This document shows, in pieces, positions 8,328 through 17,037 of a DNA stretch of 64,000 nucleotides. Numbering within the stretch: position 1 is the stretch's first letter; the number at the start of each line of letters is the position of its first letter. Location: contig NZ_CP079801.1 in NCBI RefSeq assembly GCF_021545785.1, positions 3,158,001-3,222,000 of the forward strand. The letters run 5' to 3'. The position numbers were made by a program, and so were the translations under genes. Source of the DNA: Halopseudomonas maritima (GTDB lineage: Bacteria; Pseudomonadota; Gammaproteobacteria; Pseudomonadales; Pseudomonadaceae). The notes under the pieces were generated by a model that was not told the DNA's origin, made no database searches, and saw nothing but the letters and a program-made list of their open reading frames with translations.

Positions 8328-9067
8328 GCGACTCACTGCAAGGCCTCGAGCAGATTGCGCAGAGTTACCACCTGAGCGAGGACGTGCCCGACCGCTTTAT
8401 CGAGACGGCCTGTCAGCACTATTGCTGTGACTGGATTGCCGGGCATCTGCAGGGCGCGAGCAATGTTCTGGAGCTGGGCTATGGCGATGGCATCACCCTG
8501 GCGCGCCTGAGTCCTCTGGTGGAGCATTATCGCGTGCTTGAGGGCGCGGAAAGTCTGGTGCGTAAAGTGCGCGCCGAGCATCCGCAGGTTGACGTGCTAC
8601 ATCAGCTTTTCGAGCAACATCACGTCGACCAGCCGTACGACCGGGTGCTGGCTTTGCATGTGCTTGAGCACGTCGATGCCCCGGTCAGCCTGCTTAAGCA
8701 CATGGCCGGCTGGATGGGGCCCGACTCTGAGATGATCATCGTTGTGCCTAATCGCGAATCCCTGCATCGTCGTCTGGCGGTGCTTATGGGGTTGCAACCG
8801 GAGCTTGATACCCTGAGTGCGCGGGACAAGGTGGTGGGGCATCAGCGGGTTTATGATCTTGCTGGCCTGACTGCCGATCTCCAGGCCGGTGGCTTTGAGG
8901 TTATTGAAAGCAAAGGGTTCTTTCTGAAAACCCTGCCCAACTCAATGATGCTGGACTACAGCGATGCGCTGATCGCCGGGCTCAATGAGGTGGGGGAGCA
9001 ATTGCCAGCCGAGCTGCTGGCGAATCTTGCAGTGCGTGTGCGCCTGGCCTCGGATCGCTCTGTCTGA
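8324..9067 (+). CDS. Class I SAM-dependent methyltransferase (second paralogue)
   Basis: A 247-residue methyltransferase with motif I NVLELGYGDGITLARL and a post-motif LALHVLEHVDAPVSLLKH, the usual pattern of UbiE/SmtA-type small-molecule methyltransferases. The shared VPN-x2-SLHR-x-LAV-x-MGL segment makes it a paralogue of the gene at 6212, which suggests two methylation steps on one glycan. It overlaps the upstream oxidoreductase by ATGA and the downstream aminotransferase by 1 bp, so expression is coupled. The target is not known. Confidence 0.75.
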   Translation: MSDSLQGLEQIAQSYHLSEDVPDRFIETACQHYCCDWIAGHLQGASNVLELGYGDGITLARLSPLVEHYRVLEGAESLVRKVRAEHPQVDVLHQLFEQHHVDQPYDRVLALHVLEHVDAPVSLLKHMAGWMGPDSEMIIVVPNRESLHRRLAVLMGLQPELDTLSARDKVVGHQRVYDLAGLTADLQAGGFEVIESKGFFLKTLPNSMMLDYSDALIAGLNEVGEQLPAELLANLAVRVRLASDRSV

Positions 9068-10185
9068 TGGCTGAGTTACGCGTACCCTTTCTTGATCTAC
9101 GGCGACTCAACGCCCCCTTTCTGCCGGCTATTCAACAGGCCATGGAGCGGGTGATGGCGTCGGGTTATTACCTGCTTGGCGAAGAGGCCGCCGGCTTTGA
9201 GCGCGAATTCGCAGCCTACTGCGGCGCGAGTTGCGCGGTGGCGGTGGCCAACGGTCTGGATGCCCTGACCCTGGTGCTCCGCGCCTGGAAAGAGCTGGGA
9301 CTGTTGCGCGATGGTGATGAGGTCATAGTACCGGCCAATACCTATATCGCTACGGTGCTGGCGGTCAGTGCCAATGGGCTGGTGCCTGTCTTGGTGGAGC
9401 CAGATGCTGCGTCTTTCAACATCAGCGTTGATGGCGTACGCAGCGCGCTGAGCGCGCGCAGCCGAGCGATCATTGCCGTGCATCTGTATGGTCAGCTGGT
9501 TGATATGCCAGCACTGATGGCGCTGGCGCAGGAGCAGGGCCTGCTGGTGCTGGAGGATGCCGCCCAGGCCCACGGCGCCACGCTGGATGGTCGTCGCGCT
9601 GGCAGTTGGGGTGACGCCGCGGGGTTCAGTTTCTATCCCGGTAAGGTGCTGGGGGCGATGGGGGATGCCGGCGCGGTGCTGACGTCAGACGAGCGTGTGG
9701 CGGAGGTGGTGCGCACGCTGGCCAACTATGGCTCCAGCGAGAAGTACGTCTGCCCGATGCAGGGCTGCAACAGTCGCATGGATGAGCTGCAGGCTGCGAT
9801 ACTGCGTATCAAGCTGGCTGCACTTGAAGATGAGCTGCAAGGTCGCCGGGATGCTGCGCAGGCCTATCGGCAGGGTATCGTCAATCCGGCGTTGCTCTCA
9901 CCGCAGGGTTCGCTGAATGAACACGCTTGGCATTTGTATGTGGTGCGCTGCCAGCAGCGCGACCGCTTGCAGCAGCATCTGGCTGCGGCGGGCGTTGGCA
10001 GTCTTATTCACTATCCGATACCACCTCACCGTCAGGGTGCCTATGTCGGACTCAGACACGGCCCCTTGCCGCTGACAGAGAACTTGGCAGATACGGTGCT
10101 GAGTCTGCCCATTTATGCTGGGGTGGACACGCAGCAGGTAATAGATGCCTGTAACAGCTTTACAGGGGCCGCTTGGCGCGCATAA
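9067..10185 (+). CDS. DegT/DnrJ/EryC1/StrS sugar aminotransferase (FdtB/QdtB-like)
   Basis: A 372-residue PLP-dependent aminotransferase. Signatures: VPFLDLRRLNAPFLPAIQQAMERVMASGYYLLG at the N-terminus, GDEVIVPANTYIATVLAV, LEDAAQAHGA, and the PLP-lysine region GFSFYPGKVLGAMGDAG. The family transaminates keto-deoxy nucleotide sugars. The next gene is an FdtA-like 3,4-ketoisomerase, so I infer transamination at C3 to give dTDP-3-amino-3,6-dideoxyhexose (Fuc3N or Qui3N). C4 transamination, as for viosamine, is less likely because the isomerase is present. Confidence 0.88.
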   Translation: MAELRVPFLDLRRLNAPFLPAIQQAMERVMASGYYLLGEEAAGFEREFAAYCGASCAVAVANGLDALTLVLRAWKELGLLRDGDEVIVPANTYIATVLAVSANGLVPVLVEPDAASFNISVDGVRSALSARSRAIIAVHLYGQLVDMPALMALAQEQGLLVLEDAAQAHGATLDGRRAGSWGDAAGFSFYPGKVLGAMGDAGAVLTSDERVAEVVRTLANYGSSEKYVCPMQGCNSRMDELQAAILRIKLAALEDELQGRRDAAQAYRQGIVNPALLSPQGSLNEHAWHLYVVRCQQRDRLQQHLAAAGVGSLIHYPIPPHRQGAYVGLRHGPLPLTENLADTVLSLPIYAGVDTQQVIDACNSFTGAAWRA

Positions 10186-10204
10186 CCAAAAGGAAGAACA
10201 ACCC

Positions 10205-10621
10205 ATGGCGATCCAAGACTGTCGTCTCATAGAGTTGCCGCAAGTGCACGATCAGCGAGGCAATCTTACCTTTGTCGAAGGGGGGCGCCATGTGCCCTTT
10301 GAGATTCAGCGAGCCTACTATCTCTACGACGTACCTGCCGGCTCGCACCGCGGTGGGCATGCTCATCGTGGGCTTTACCAGTTGCTTGTTGCCATGTCGG
10401 GCAGTTTCGACATCACCCTGGATGACGGATTCGAGAAAAAGACGTTTCATCTTGCACGGCCACATTACGGTCTGCTGATTACGCCGATGGTGTGGCGGGA
10501 GATGGATAACTTTTCTGGCGGCTCCGTGTGCATGGTGTTGGCCTCGGCCTATTACGATGAGGCCGACTACTTCCGCGACTATGACCAGTTTTGCACGGCG
10601 GCCCGTGCCGCCGCGCCGTGA
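10205..10621 (+). CDS. fdtA: dTDP-4-keto-6-deoxyglucose 3,4-ketoisomerase (FdtA/WxcM-like cupin)
   Basis: A 138-residue cupin. It opens with a family-typical CRLIELPQVHDQRGNLTFVEGGRHVPFEI and carries RGGHAHR (metal or active-site histidines) and PMVWREMDNFSGGSVCMVLAS. These are the blocks of FdtA/QdtA, which move the keto group from C4 to C3 of the RmlB product. I chose ATG 10205 (AAGGAAG upstream) over a longer frame starting at 10145. RmlA and RmlB, encoded divergently, would supply its substrate. Fuc3N versus Qui3N stereochemistry cannot be decided from sequence. Confidence 0.85.
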   Translation: MAIQDCRLIELPQVHDQRGNLTFVEGGRHVPFEIQRAYYLYDVPAGSHRGGHAHRGLYQLLVAMSGSFDITLDDGFEKKTFHLARPHYGLLITPMVWREMDNFSGGSVCMVLASAYYDEADYFRDYDQFCTAARAAAP

Positions 10622-10686
10622 CCATGGCCAATGACCTGAGGGACCGCACGCGCGGCGAGCAGGCAGGCCACCAATCAGGAAATCCC

Positions 10687-13600
10687 ATGCACGTTGAAAC
10701 CCCTGTAGCAGTCTCCGTTGTTGTCATGTCTTACAACAACGCCCGTTTCATTGGCGAGACCATCGAGTCGGTGCTGTCCCAGCAGGATGTGGCGCTGGAG
10801 CTGATCATCGTGGATGACTGTTCCAGCGACGACTCCCTTGAGGTAGTGCGGCGCTACCAGTCAGACCCTCGGCTGGTGCTGGAGGTCAACGCTGAAAACC
10901 TGGGCCAGACTGGCAACTTCAATAAATGCGTCCGGTGCGGCACCGGCCGCTATGTCGTGGTGTTGGGGTCTGACGATATTCTCTATCCTGGCCACTTGAG
11001 CGCACTGGTCGAGGCGCTGGACGCCGACCCCAAGTTATCGCTGGCCTATACCCAGTGCACCTGGATCGACGAGGCCGGCAAGGTCCTGCAGCATATTGAC
11101 CATCGCGGGCATCCTGCGCGCTCCTACTCGGGTGGACGCGATGAGGTCGTTGACCTGCTGACCTTCGACAACTACATCACCCCGTCTACGGTCATGCTGC
11201 GGCGGAGCATGCTGGATGACATGCGTCTGTCTGAGGGCGTGTATGCCCAGGAAGGCATGCTGGCAGGGGATTGGGAGCTGTGGATCAGGGTGGCGCGCCA
11301 TAATCCTGATTTTGCCTTCGTACGGCGTGCGTCGGTTGGTTACCGTATTCATGGCAATCAGGTGTCCCAAGACTTTTATCGCTCGGAGCGGCCGCTGTGG
11401 GAGCACCTGCATATTCTCGAGCTAAACCTCGCAGACCCGCAGGTCAAGCCGCGTCTGCAAGCTGCCGCCGAGCGGGTGTGGGCATTGGTAGAGGGACGCA
11501 TGTCGCGCTTCTCGGCCGAGGTGCTCAATAAGTACCGGGACGATATCGATCGGGTGCGTGGCCAGCTGTTTGGTTTCTCAGTCGCCGCCGACACCGACCG
11601 CTGCCTGTTCTCGATCATCCTCACTACTTACAACCGGCCGGCGATGCTGCTGGATGCGCTGCGCAGCGTAGCGGCTCAGACCTTGCGTGACTTTGAGGTT
11701 ATTCTGGTCAACGACCACGGCGAGCCGGTAGAGGCCTTGCTCAAGGGCTTCGACTTTCCGCTCACCTATCTGTATCAGGGGCGCAATCAAGGGCTGTCGG
11801 CTGCGCGCAACGCCGGCCTGGCGTTGGCTCGGGGCCGTTACGTCTGCTATCTGGACGACGATGACTTTTATGCGCCGCAGCATCTGGAAACGCTGGCCGG
11901 CGCCTTTGAAGACGCTGGTGATGCCGTTGTTTACACGGATGTCGAGACTGTCACCGAGCGCGTGGAAGACGGCGCACGAGTCGAGCTGTCCCGGCAAACG
12001 CCGCTCCGGCCCGAGCAGTACGACCGTGAGCAGCTGTTCATTTACAACTACATCCCCGTCAACACCTGGGCTCACCCGCGCGCTCTGCTGCAAGGCGTTG
12101 GGCAGTTCGATACTGGGCTGACGGCCTTTGAGGACTGGGATCTGTTGCTGCGTCTGGCGGCGCGCTACCCGCTGGTCCATGTCCCCAAGGTTACCGCCGA
12201 GGTGCGTACCCGTGAGGGGGGGAGTGCCGGCGACGACCATATGCTTGGTCGCGAGCGTGAACGCTTTGCCTCGCTGTATCAGGAAATGTATCGGCGCCAT
12301 TCCGACTTGGGCAGCGAACGGGTGCGCAAGGGCAGAGCTGTCCAGTTGCGCAGCCTGGGTGTGGTCGCCAAGGGTGACCCAACGCCGGTGCGCACCTGGC
12401 TGTCGGCGCGCAAGCTGACCGCGTCGCAGCAGCGCCTGGCCAACGACTACGTGATGGCGCACCGCGACGATGGCGCGCGCTTGACCGTGATACTGCTGGA
12501 TCTGGCGGGCGATGCAGCTCTGCGTCAGCAGTCGCTGGACTCGCTTGTCGTGCAGGTCGACGCCGGCAATATCGACATGCAGGTGATGAGCGTCGATGCC
12601 GCACCCGCAGCGTCGACCATGCCCTGGACCCATTGTTCCGCGCAAGGCTGGCCGGCTCAGCTCAATGCGCTGCTGGCCCAGCTGGACGGCGACTGGGTGA
12701 TGTTGCTGCGGGCAGGGGAGGAACTGGTCAGCAGCGGGCTGCAGATGCTGTCCCTAGAGCTGCTGGCCAACCCCGATTGCCGCGCCATTTTTGCCGATGC
12801 GCTGTTCCGTCAGGACGGTAGCGACTACGGCGTTGCGCTGCGCCCTGACTTTAACCTCGACTATCTGCTCAGCTTTCCGCGTGGGCTATCGGCCAACTGG
12901 CTATTCCGGCGTGAAGCGCTGTTGGCTTTGGGCGGCTTTGCCGAGGATGCAGACGAGATCATCGAGCTGGACGCCATTCTCCGCCTGATCAATCAGCAAG
13001 GCGCCATCGGGCTGGGGCACGTGGCTGAGCCGCTGGTGCTCAGTGACGCGCCGGTGCTCAGTGACTCGGCTGCCGAACGTGCCGCTGTGTTGCGTCACGT
13101 GCAGGCGCGTGGCTACGAGCACGCGCAGGTGCAGGCGGTCAGGCCCGGCCAGTATCGCGTTGATTACGGCCATGTTGAGCTGCCGTTGGTCTCGGTGGTG
13201 GTTATCGTGCAGGATCAGATGGCTGCCGCGCAACGCTGTGTCATGAGTCTGCTGGAGCAGACCCGTTATCCGAATTATGAAATTTTGCTGATCGACAACG
13301 CCAGTGAGCAGGCTGCCACTCGTGAGTGGTTGCAGTCGGTAGAAGGTATGGGCAGCGAGCGGCTCAAGGTGCTGCGTACGCCCGAGTGCCTGACCTACAG
13401 CGAGCTGTGCAACCAGGCAGCACTGAACAGTCAGGGCGATTACCTGTTGCTGCTGCGCGCTGAGGTAGCGGTGTTGGATTCCCATTGGCTGGATGCCCTG
13501 ATGAACCACGCGCTGCGCCCCGAGGTCGGGGCGGTAGGGCCGCGTCTGGTCGACTCTGAAGGCCAGATTACCCATGCGGGCCTGGTCCTCGGCTTGCGCG

Positions 13601-15006
13601 GGCCAGCGTCGAGTCCCTTTGTCGGTGAGTCGTCCGATGCGCCCGGTTATATGCAGCGCTTGCAGGTAGACCAGAACCCCAGTGCCCTTGGCGATGCCTG
13701 TCTGTTGGTGCGTAAATCCGTCTACGTTGATCTGGGTGGGTTGGATGCGGGCGCCTTGGATGGCCAGGCGGCGGTGATCGATTTTTGCCTGCGCTTGGCC
13801 GACAGCGGTCATCTGCTGGTCTGGACACCGTCAGCGACGCTGCTGCATGCCCGAGAGCAGGGTGGTATGGCGGTAGAGGTCGAGGATGCACTCTATCAGC
13901 GCTGGCTGCCCCGTCTGGCGCGCGATGCTGCCTACAACGCTAACTTCTCTCTGGTGCGAAAGGGCGGCTTTCAGCTGACCGATCCGCAGATTTCCTGGCG
14001 TCCGCTGGATATCTGGCGCCCCCAGCCGGTTGTGCTGGCGCATCCTGCCGACGTGTTCGGTTGCGGACACTATCGCGTCATTCAGCCGTTTAACGCGCTG
14101 AGTGAGGCGGGACTGGTGGATGGGGCACTCTCTCAGGGGTTGATGCATGCGGTGGATCTGGAGCGTTATTCGCCAGATGTGGTCATCCTGCAGCGCCAGA
14201 TTGGCGACGAGCGGCTGGAAGCCATGCGCCGCATGAAGGCGTTTTCATCGGCCTTCAAGGTCTATGAGCTGGACGACTATTTGCCCAACCTGCCGATGAA
14301 GAGTGCCCATCGCAGTAAGATGCCGAAGGACATCGTACGCTCACTCAAGCGCGGCCTGTCGCTGGTGGACCGCTTTGTGGTGTCCACCGAGCCGCTGGCC
14401 GAAGCACTCAGCGGTTACCATCCGGATATCCGGGTCGTACATAACCGGCTTGACCCGCGCTGGTGGGGCCAGCTGCCAGTATCACAGCGCGGGCAGTCAC
14501 GTAAGCCCAGAGTGGGCTGGGCCGGGGGCTCCAGCCACACCGGAGACCTGGAGCTGATTCTGGATGTGGTCAAAGAGCTGGCCGCTGAGGTGGAGTGGGT
14601 GTTTTTTGGCATGTGTCCCGACAGCCTGCGCCCTTATGTCCACGAGTTTCATCCGGGTGTTGCGATCAACCGGTATCCACGCAAACTGGCTGAGCTGAAT
14701 CTGGACCTTGCACTGGCGCCGGTCGAAGAAAACCTTTTCAACGAGTGCAAGAGCAACCTGCGCCTGCTTGAGTACGGCGCCTGCGGTTATCCCGTGGTCT
14801 GCTCTGACGTGCGCTGCTACGTCGGGGAGCTACCGGTGACGCGAGTGAAGAACCGCTACCGTGACTGGGTGGATGCCATTCGCATGCATTTGTCTGACCC
14901 TGAAGCGTCTGCTGCGCAGGGCAAGGCGCTGCAGCAGGTGGTACGTGACGGCTGGATGCTGGATGAGCAGGGGCTGGTTGCCTGGCAACAAGGGTGGCTG
15001 CCCTGA
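10687..15006 (+). CDS. Large multidomain glycosyltransferase, probable flagellin glycosyltransferase
   Basis: A 1439-residue protein with up to five glycosyltransferase-like modules. Module 1 (residues about 8-210) is GT2: VSVVVMSYNN, IIVDDCSSDDS, GSDD. Module 2 (about 305-520) is GT2: FSIILTTYNRP, VILVNDHGE, YLDDDDFYAPQH. A third segment near 595-800 looks degenerate. Module 4 (about 834-1090) is GT2: LPLVSVVVIVQDQ, EILLIDNASE. The C-terminus (about 1113-1439) resembles a GT4-like domain. ATG 10687 was chosen for its AGGA Shine-Dalgarno; the frame stays open to 10591. It sits immediately upstream of fliC, as fgt-type flagellin glycosyltransferases do in other Pseudomonas, so I infer that it builds and attaches the flagellin O-glycan. 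Confidence 0.8.
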   Translation: MHVETPVAVSVVVMSYNNARFIGETIESVLSQQDVALELIIVDDCSSDDSLEVVRRYQSDPRLVLEVNAENLGQTGNFNKCVRCGTGRYVVVLGSDDILYPGHLSALVEALDADPKLSLAYTQCTWIDEAGKVLQHIDHRGHPARSYSGGRDEVVDLLTFDNYITPSTVMLRRSMLDDMRLSEGVYAQEGMLAGDWELWIRVARHNPDFAFVRRASVGYRIHGNQVSQDFYRSERPLWEHLHILELNLADPQVKPRLQAAAERVWALVEGRMSRFSAEVLNKYRDDIDRVRGQLFGFSVAADTDRCLFSIILTTYNRPAMLLDALRSVAAQTLRDFEVILVNDHGEPVEALLKGFDFPLTYLYQGRNQGLSAARNAGLALARGRYVCYLDDDDFYAPQHLETLAGAFEDAGDAVVYTDVETVTERVEDGARVELSRQTPLRPEQYDREQLFIYNYIPVNTWAHPRALLQGVGQFDTGLTAFEDWDLLLRLAARYPLVHVPKVTAEVRTREGGSAGDDHMLGRERERFASLYQEMYRRHSDLGSERVRKGRAVQLRSLGVVAKGDPTPVRTWLSARKLTASQQRLANDYVMAHRDDGARLTVILLDLAGDAALRQQSLDSLVVQVDAGNIDMQVMSVDAAPAASTMPWTHCSAQGWPAQLNALLAQLDGDWVMLLRAGEELVSSGLQMLSLELLANPDCRAIFADALFRQDGSDYGVALRPDFNLDYLLSFPRGLSANWLFRREALLALGGFAEDADEIIELDAILRLINQQGAIGLGHVAEPLVLSDAPVLSDSAAERAAVLRHVQARGYEHAQVQAVRPGQYRVDYGHVELPLVSVVVIVQDQMAAAQRCVMSLLEQTRYPNYEILLIDNASEQAATREWLQSVEGMGSERLKVLRTPECLTYSELCNQAALNSQGDYLLLLRAEVAVLDSHWLDALMNHALRPEVGAVGPRLVDSEGQITHAGLVLGLRGPASSPFVGESSDAPGYMQRLQVDQNPSALGDACLLVRKSVYVDLGGLDAGALDGQAAVIDFCLRLADSGHLLVWTPSATLLHAREQGGMAVEVEDALYQRWLPRLARDAAYNANFSLVRKGGFQLTDPQISWRPLDIWRPQPVVLAHPADVFGCGHYRVIQPFNALSEAGLVDGALSQGLMHAVDLERYSPDVVILQRQIGDERLEAMRRMKAFSSAFKVYELDDYLPNLPMKSAHRSKMPKDIVRSLKRGLSLVDRFVVSTEPLAEALSGYHPDIRVVHNRLDPRWWGQLPVSQRGQSRKPRVGWAGGSSHTGDLELILDVVKELAAEVEWVFFGMCPDSLRPYVHEFHPGVAINRYPRKLAELNLDLALAPVEENLFNECKSNLRLLEYGACGYPVVCSDVRCYVGELPVTRVKNRYRDWVDAIRMHLSDPEASAAQGKALQQVVRDGWMLDEQGLVAWQQGWLP

Positions 15007-15032
15007 GCCGCTCGTGGGCGACGAACGGTCAC

Positions 15033-15059
15033 TAAAGGATTTTTGCCTGAGGTCGATAA
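15033..15059 (+). promoter_or_regulatory. Sigma-28 (FliA) promoter of fliC
   Basis: TAAA at 15033-15036, 15 nt of spacing, then GTCGATAA at 15052-15059. This matches the FliA consensus TAAA-N15-GCCGATAA with one mismatch. It predicts a start near 15066 and a leader of about 195 nt before fliC. Confidence 0.88.
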
Positions 15060-15066
15060 CTGAACC

Positions 15067-15095
15067 ATGGCTGGCGGGGGTGCCAGCGCAGCCAT
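15067..15095 (+). other. Stem-loop at the predicted 5' end of the fliC mRNA
   Basis: ATGGCTG (15067-15073) pairs with CAGCCAT (15089-15095) around a GC-rich loop; CTGGC/GCCAG inside offers an alternative pairing. The hairpin begins about where the sigma-28 transcript should start, so it could protect the flagellin mRNA 5' end. No other structure was resolved in the remaining leader. Confidence 0.45.
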
Positions 15096-15260
15096 AGCTG
15101 ACCGGAAGAATTCGCCAGAGAAAAAATGAATTTCCTCCTAAAGCTTTCGGACAAGGTGTCGATACAGTAATCGAATGCGAACTCAATGGGTGCCTGGGCA
15201 GGTCCGGCCCACGAGTCGCAAGCTCAGGCAAACATTTTCAGGTCCTTTGGAGGCAATACC

Positions 15261-16463
15261 ATGGCCCTTACAGTCAACACAAACACAGCTTCTCTGAACG
15301 CTCAGCGCAACCTGAACGGTTCGTCCAACGCGCTGGCTACCTCTCTGGAACGTCTGTCTTCCGGCTCTCAAATCAACAGCGCCAAAGATGACGCTGCTGG
15401 TCTGCAGATCGCCAACCGTCTGACCAGCCAGGTCAACGGCCTGGGCGTTGCGACCAAGAACGCAAACAACGGTATCTCCATCGCTCAGACTGCTGAAGGC
15501 GCTCTGCAGGAGTCCACTAACATTCTGCAGCGCATGCGTGACCTGGCTCTGCAAGCTGCCAACGGTTCTAACAGCGAGAGCGAGCGTGACGCACTGAACT
15601 CGGAAGTGACTCAGCTGAAGAAAGAGCTGGATCGTATCGCCAACACCACTGCTTTCGGTGGCAAGAAACTGTTCGACGGCAGCTTCGGTACTGAAACCTT
15701 CCAGGTTGGTAGTGCTGCTAACGAAGCGATCAGCGTCAAGCTGGACGAAGTGAGCACCAAGGAACTGAAGAGCGACTCCATCAGCTCGGGTACCATTGCT
15801 GCTCAAGCCGCTGCTGGCGGTTCTTCCGGCGCTGTGGCAGTAACCTTCACTGTCGCCTCCGGTAGTGCAGACGGTACTGACCGCGTGTTCACCATCAGCG
15901 CTGAGTTTGATGACGACGCGACTGCCGCTGAACAGACTCAGCTGCTGGCCACCGTAATCAACGATGCCAACATGGGCGTGGGTGCCTTCGTACAGGACGA
16001 CGGTTCTATCTCGGTTGTAACCGACGCTGACGTGGGTACTGCCAAAGGTGAGCTGTCCTTCGCATTCGGTAGCGGTGCCACTGTCGACGCCGCAGAGACT
16101 GCTGCTGGCTCTGCCAGTGACGTGGCGCTGTCTAGTGTCACCACTGACAACACCGTCAAGGACATTGATATCAGCAACGCCAAGACGGCTCAGGAAGCGG
16201 TCTACATCATCGACGAAGCCATCGCCTCCATCGATGCCCAGCGTGCAGACCTCGGTGCGATCCAGAACCGCTTTGAGTCCACCATCGCCAACCTGCAGAA
16301 CGTGTCCGAAAACGCCTCCGCCGCCCGCGGCCGGATCCAAGACACTGACTACGCGGCTGAAACTGCAAACCTGACCAAGAACCAGATCCTGCAGCAGGCA
16401 GGTACTGCGATCCTGGCCCAGGCCAACCAGCTGCCCCAGGCCGTTCTCAGCCTCTTGGGCTAA
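15261..16463 (+). CDS. fliC: Flagellin
   Basis: A 400-residue flagellin, the filament subunit exported by the flagellar type III system. The conserved N-terminal D0/D1 (MALTVNTNTASLNAQRNL, then LSSGSQINSAKDDAAGLQIANR) and C-terminal D1/D0 (RADLGAIQNRFES to NQLPQAVLSLLG) are complete. The central D2/D3 region, about residues 170-310, is Ser/Thr/Ala-rich and could accept O-glycans. Start: ATG 15261 after TTTGGAGGC; upstream in-frame codons lie in the leader. The glycosyltransferase directly upstream suggests that this flagellin is glycosylated. Confidence 0.97.
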   Translation: MALTVNTNTASLNAQRNLNGSSNALATSLERLSSGSQINSAKDDAAGLQIANRLTSQVNGLGVATKNANNGISIAQTAEGALQESTNILQRMRDLALQAANGSNSESERDALNSEVTQLKKELDRIANTTAFGGKKLFDGSFGTETFQVGSAANEAISVKLDEVSTKELKSDSISSGTIAAQAAAGGSSGAVAVTFTVASGSADGTDRVFTISAEFDDDATAAEQTQLLATVINDANMGVGAFVQDDGSISVVTDADVGTAKGELSFAFGSGATVDAAETAAGSASDVALSSVTTDNTVKDIDISNAKTAQEAVYIIDEAIASIDAQRADLGAIQNRFESTIANLQNVSENASAARGRIQDTDYAAETANLTKNQILQQAGTAILAQANQLPQAVLSLLG

Positions 16464-16483
16464 GATCGGAACAGGGGTAACAT

Positions 16484-16515
16484 GCGGGGGGAGGGCTAGC
16501 CTTCCCCCCGCTTTG
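16484..16515 (+). terminator. Terminator after fliC
   Basis: A long GC stem (GCGGGGGGAGG against CCTTCCCCCCGC, one bulge) with a short GCTAG-centred loop and a TTTG tail. It probably sets the high fliC to low flaG expression step. Confidence 0.82.
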
Positions 16516-16535
16516 TCCGTTGCGAGGTAAGCACC

Positions 16536-16937
16536 ATGGAAATGGGTGTAATCAAACCGTTTGAAGTAACGCGCTCCGTATCGAATGCCGGGGCGGTGGA
16601 AGCGGGCGTCAGCAGCCAAGCTGGCAAGCAGACGGAAGCTGCGCAAGAAGGTACATCAGCCCAGGCAGTCGCCTCCCAGACCCGCGATGCTGTTCAGCAG
16701 CCGGCAGAGGTTGAGCGCGAACAGCTGCAGGCTGCGGTGTCGGATATTCAAGATTTTGTCCAGTCGGTACGTCGAGACATCAATTTTGCACTTGATGACG
16801 ATAGCGGCCGGGTGGTTATCAACGTAACCGAGGCGAGCAGTGGCGATGTGATTCGCCAGATCCCCTCGGAAGAGGCGCTGCGACTGGCCGAGAATCTGAC
16901 GGAAATTCGCAGTGTTTTGTTTGAGGCAGAGGCCTGA
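16536..16937 (+). CDS. flaG: FlaG family flagellar protein
   Basis: A 133-residue protein with a low-complexity Gln/Ala/Glu N-terminal half. The conserved FlaG domain begins near residue 65: LQAAVSDIQDFVQSVRRDINFALDDDSGRVVINVTEASSGDVIRQIPSEEALRLAENL. FlaG affects filament length and sits between fliC and fliD in Pseudomonas. It starts 21 nt after the fliC terminator, with GAGGTAAG as Shine-Dalgarno. No promoter of its own was recognised, so read-through from fliC is likely. Confidence 0.92.
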   Translation: MEMGVIKPFEVTRSVSNAGAVEAGVSSQAGKQTEAAQEGTSAQAVASQTRDAVQQPAEVEREQLQAAVSDIQDFVQSVRRDINFALDDDSGRVVINVTEASSGDVIRQIPSEEALRLAENLTEIRSVLFEAEA

Positions 16938-16957
16938 CACTCTGCTGCCGGTTTTGC

Positions 16958-16972
16958 TGGCATGTAACTTGC
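16958..16972 (+). promoter_or_regulatory. Sigma-54 promoter of fliD
   Basis: TGGCAT-N5-TTGC (-24/-12 elements at 16958 and 16969), 66 nt upstream of fliD. FleQ-dependent sigma-54 control of fliD is known in P. aeruginosa, which agrees. Confidence 0.8.
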
Positions 16973-17037
16973 CTGATTAGACCGGAATACCCCTTTCGGC
17001 AGGCGAACCGTCAAAAAACGGTCGCGAGGTAAGCATC

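Noticed and set aside
15183..16646. 487-residue antisense open frame over fliC
   Set aside because: It mirrors fliC codon phase, has no Shine-Dalgarno or family motif, and spans the fliC terminator. GC-biased third positions create such shadows.
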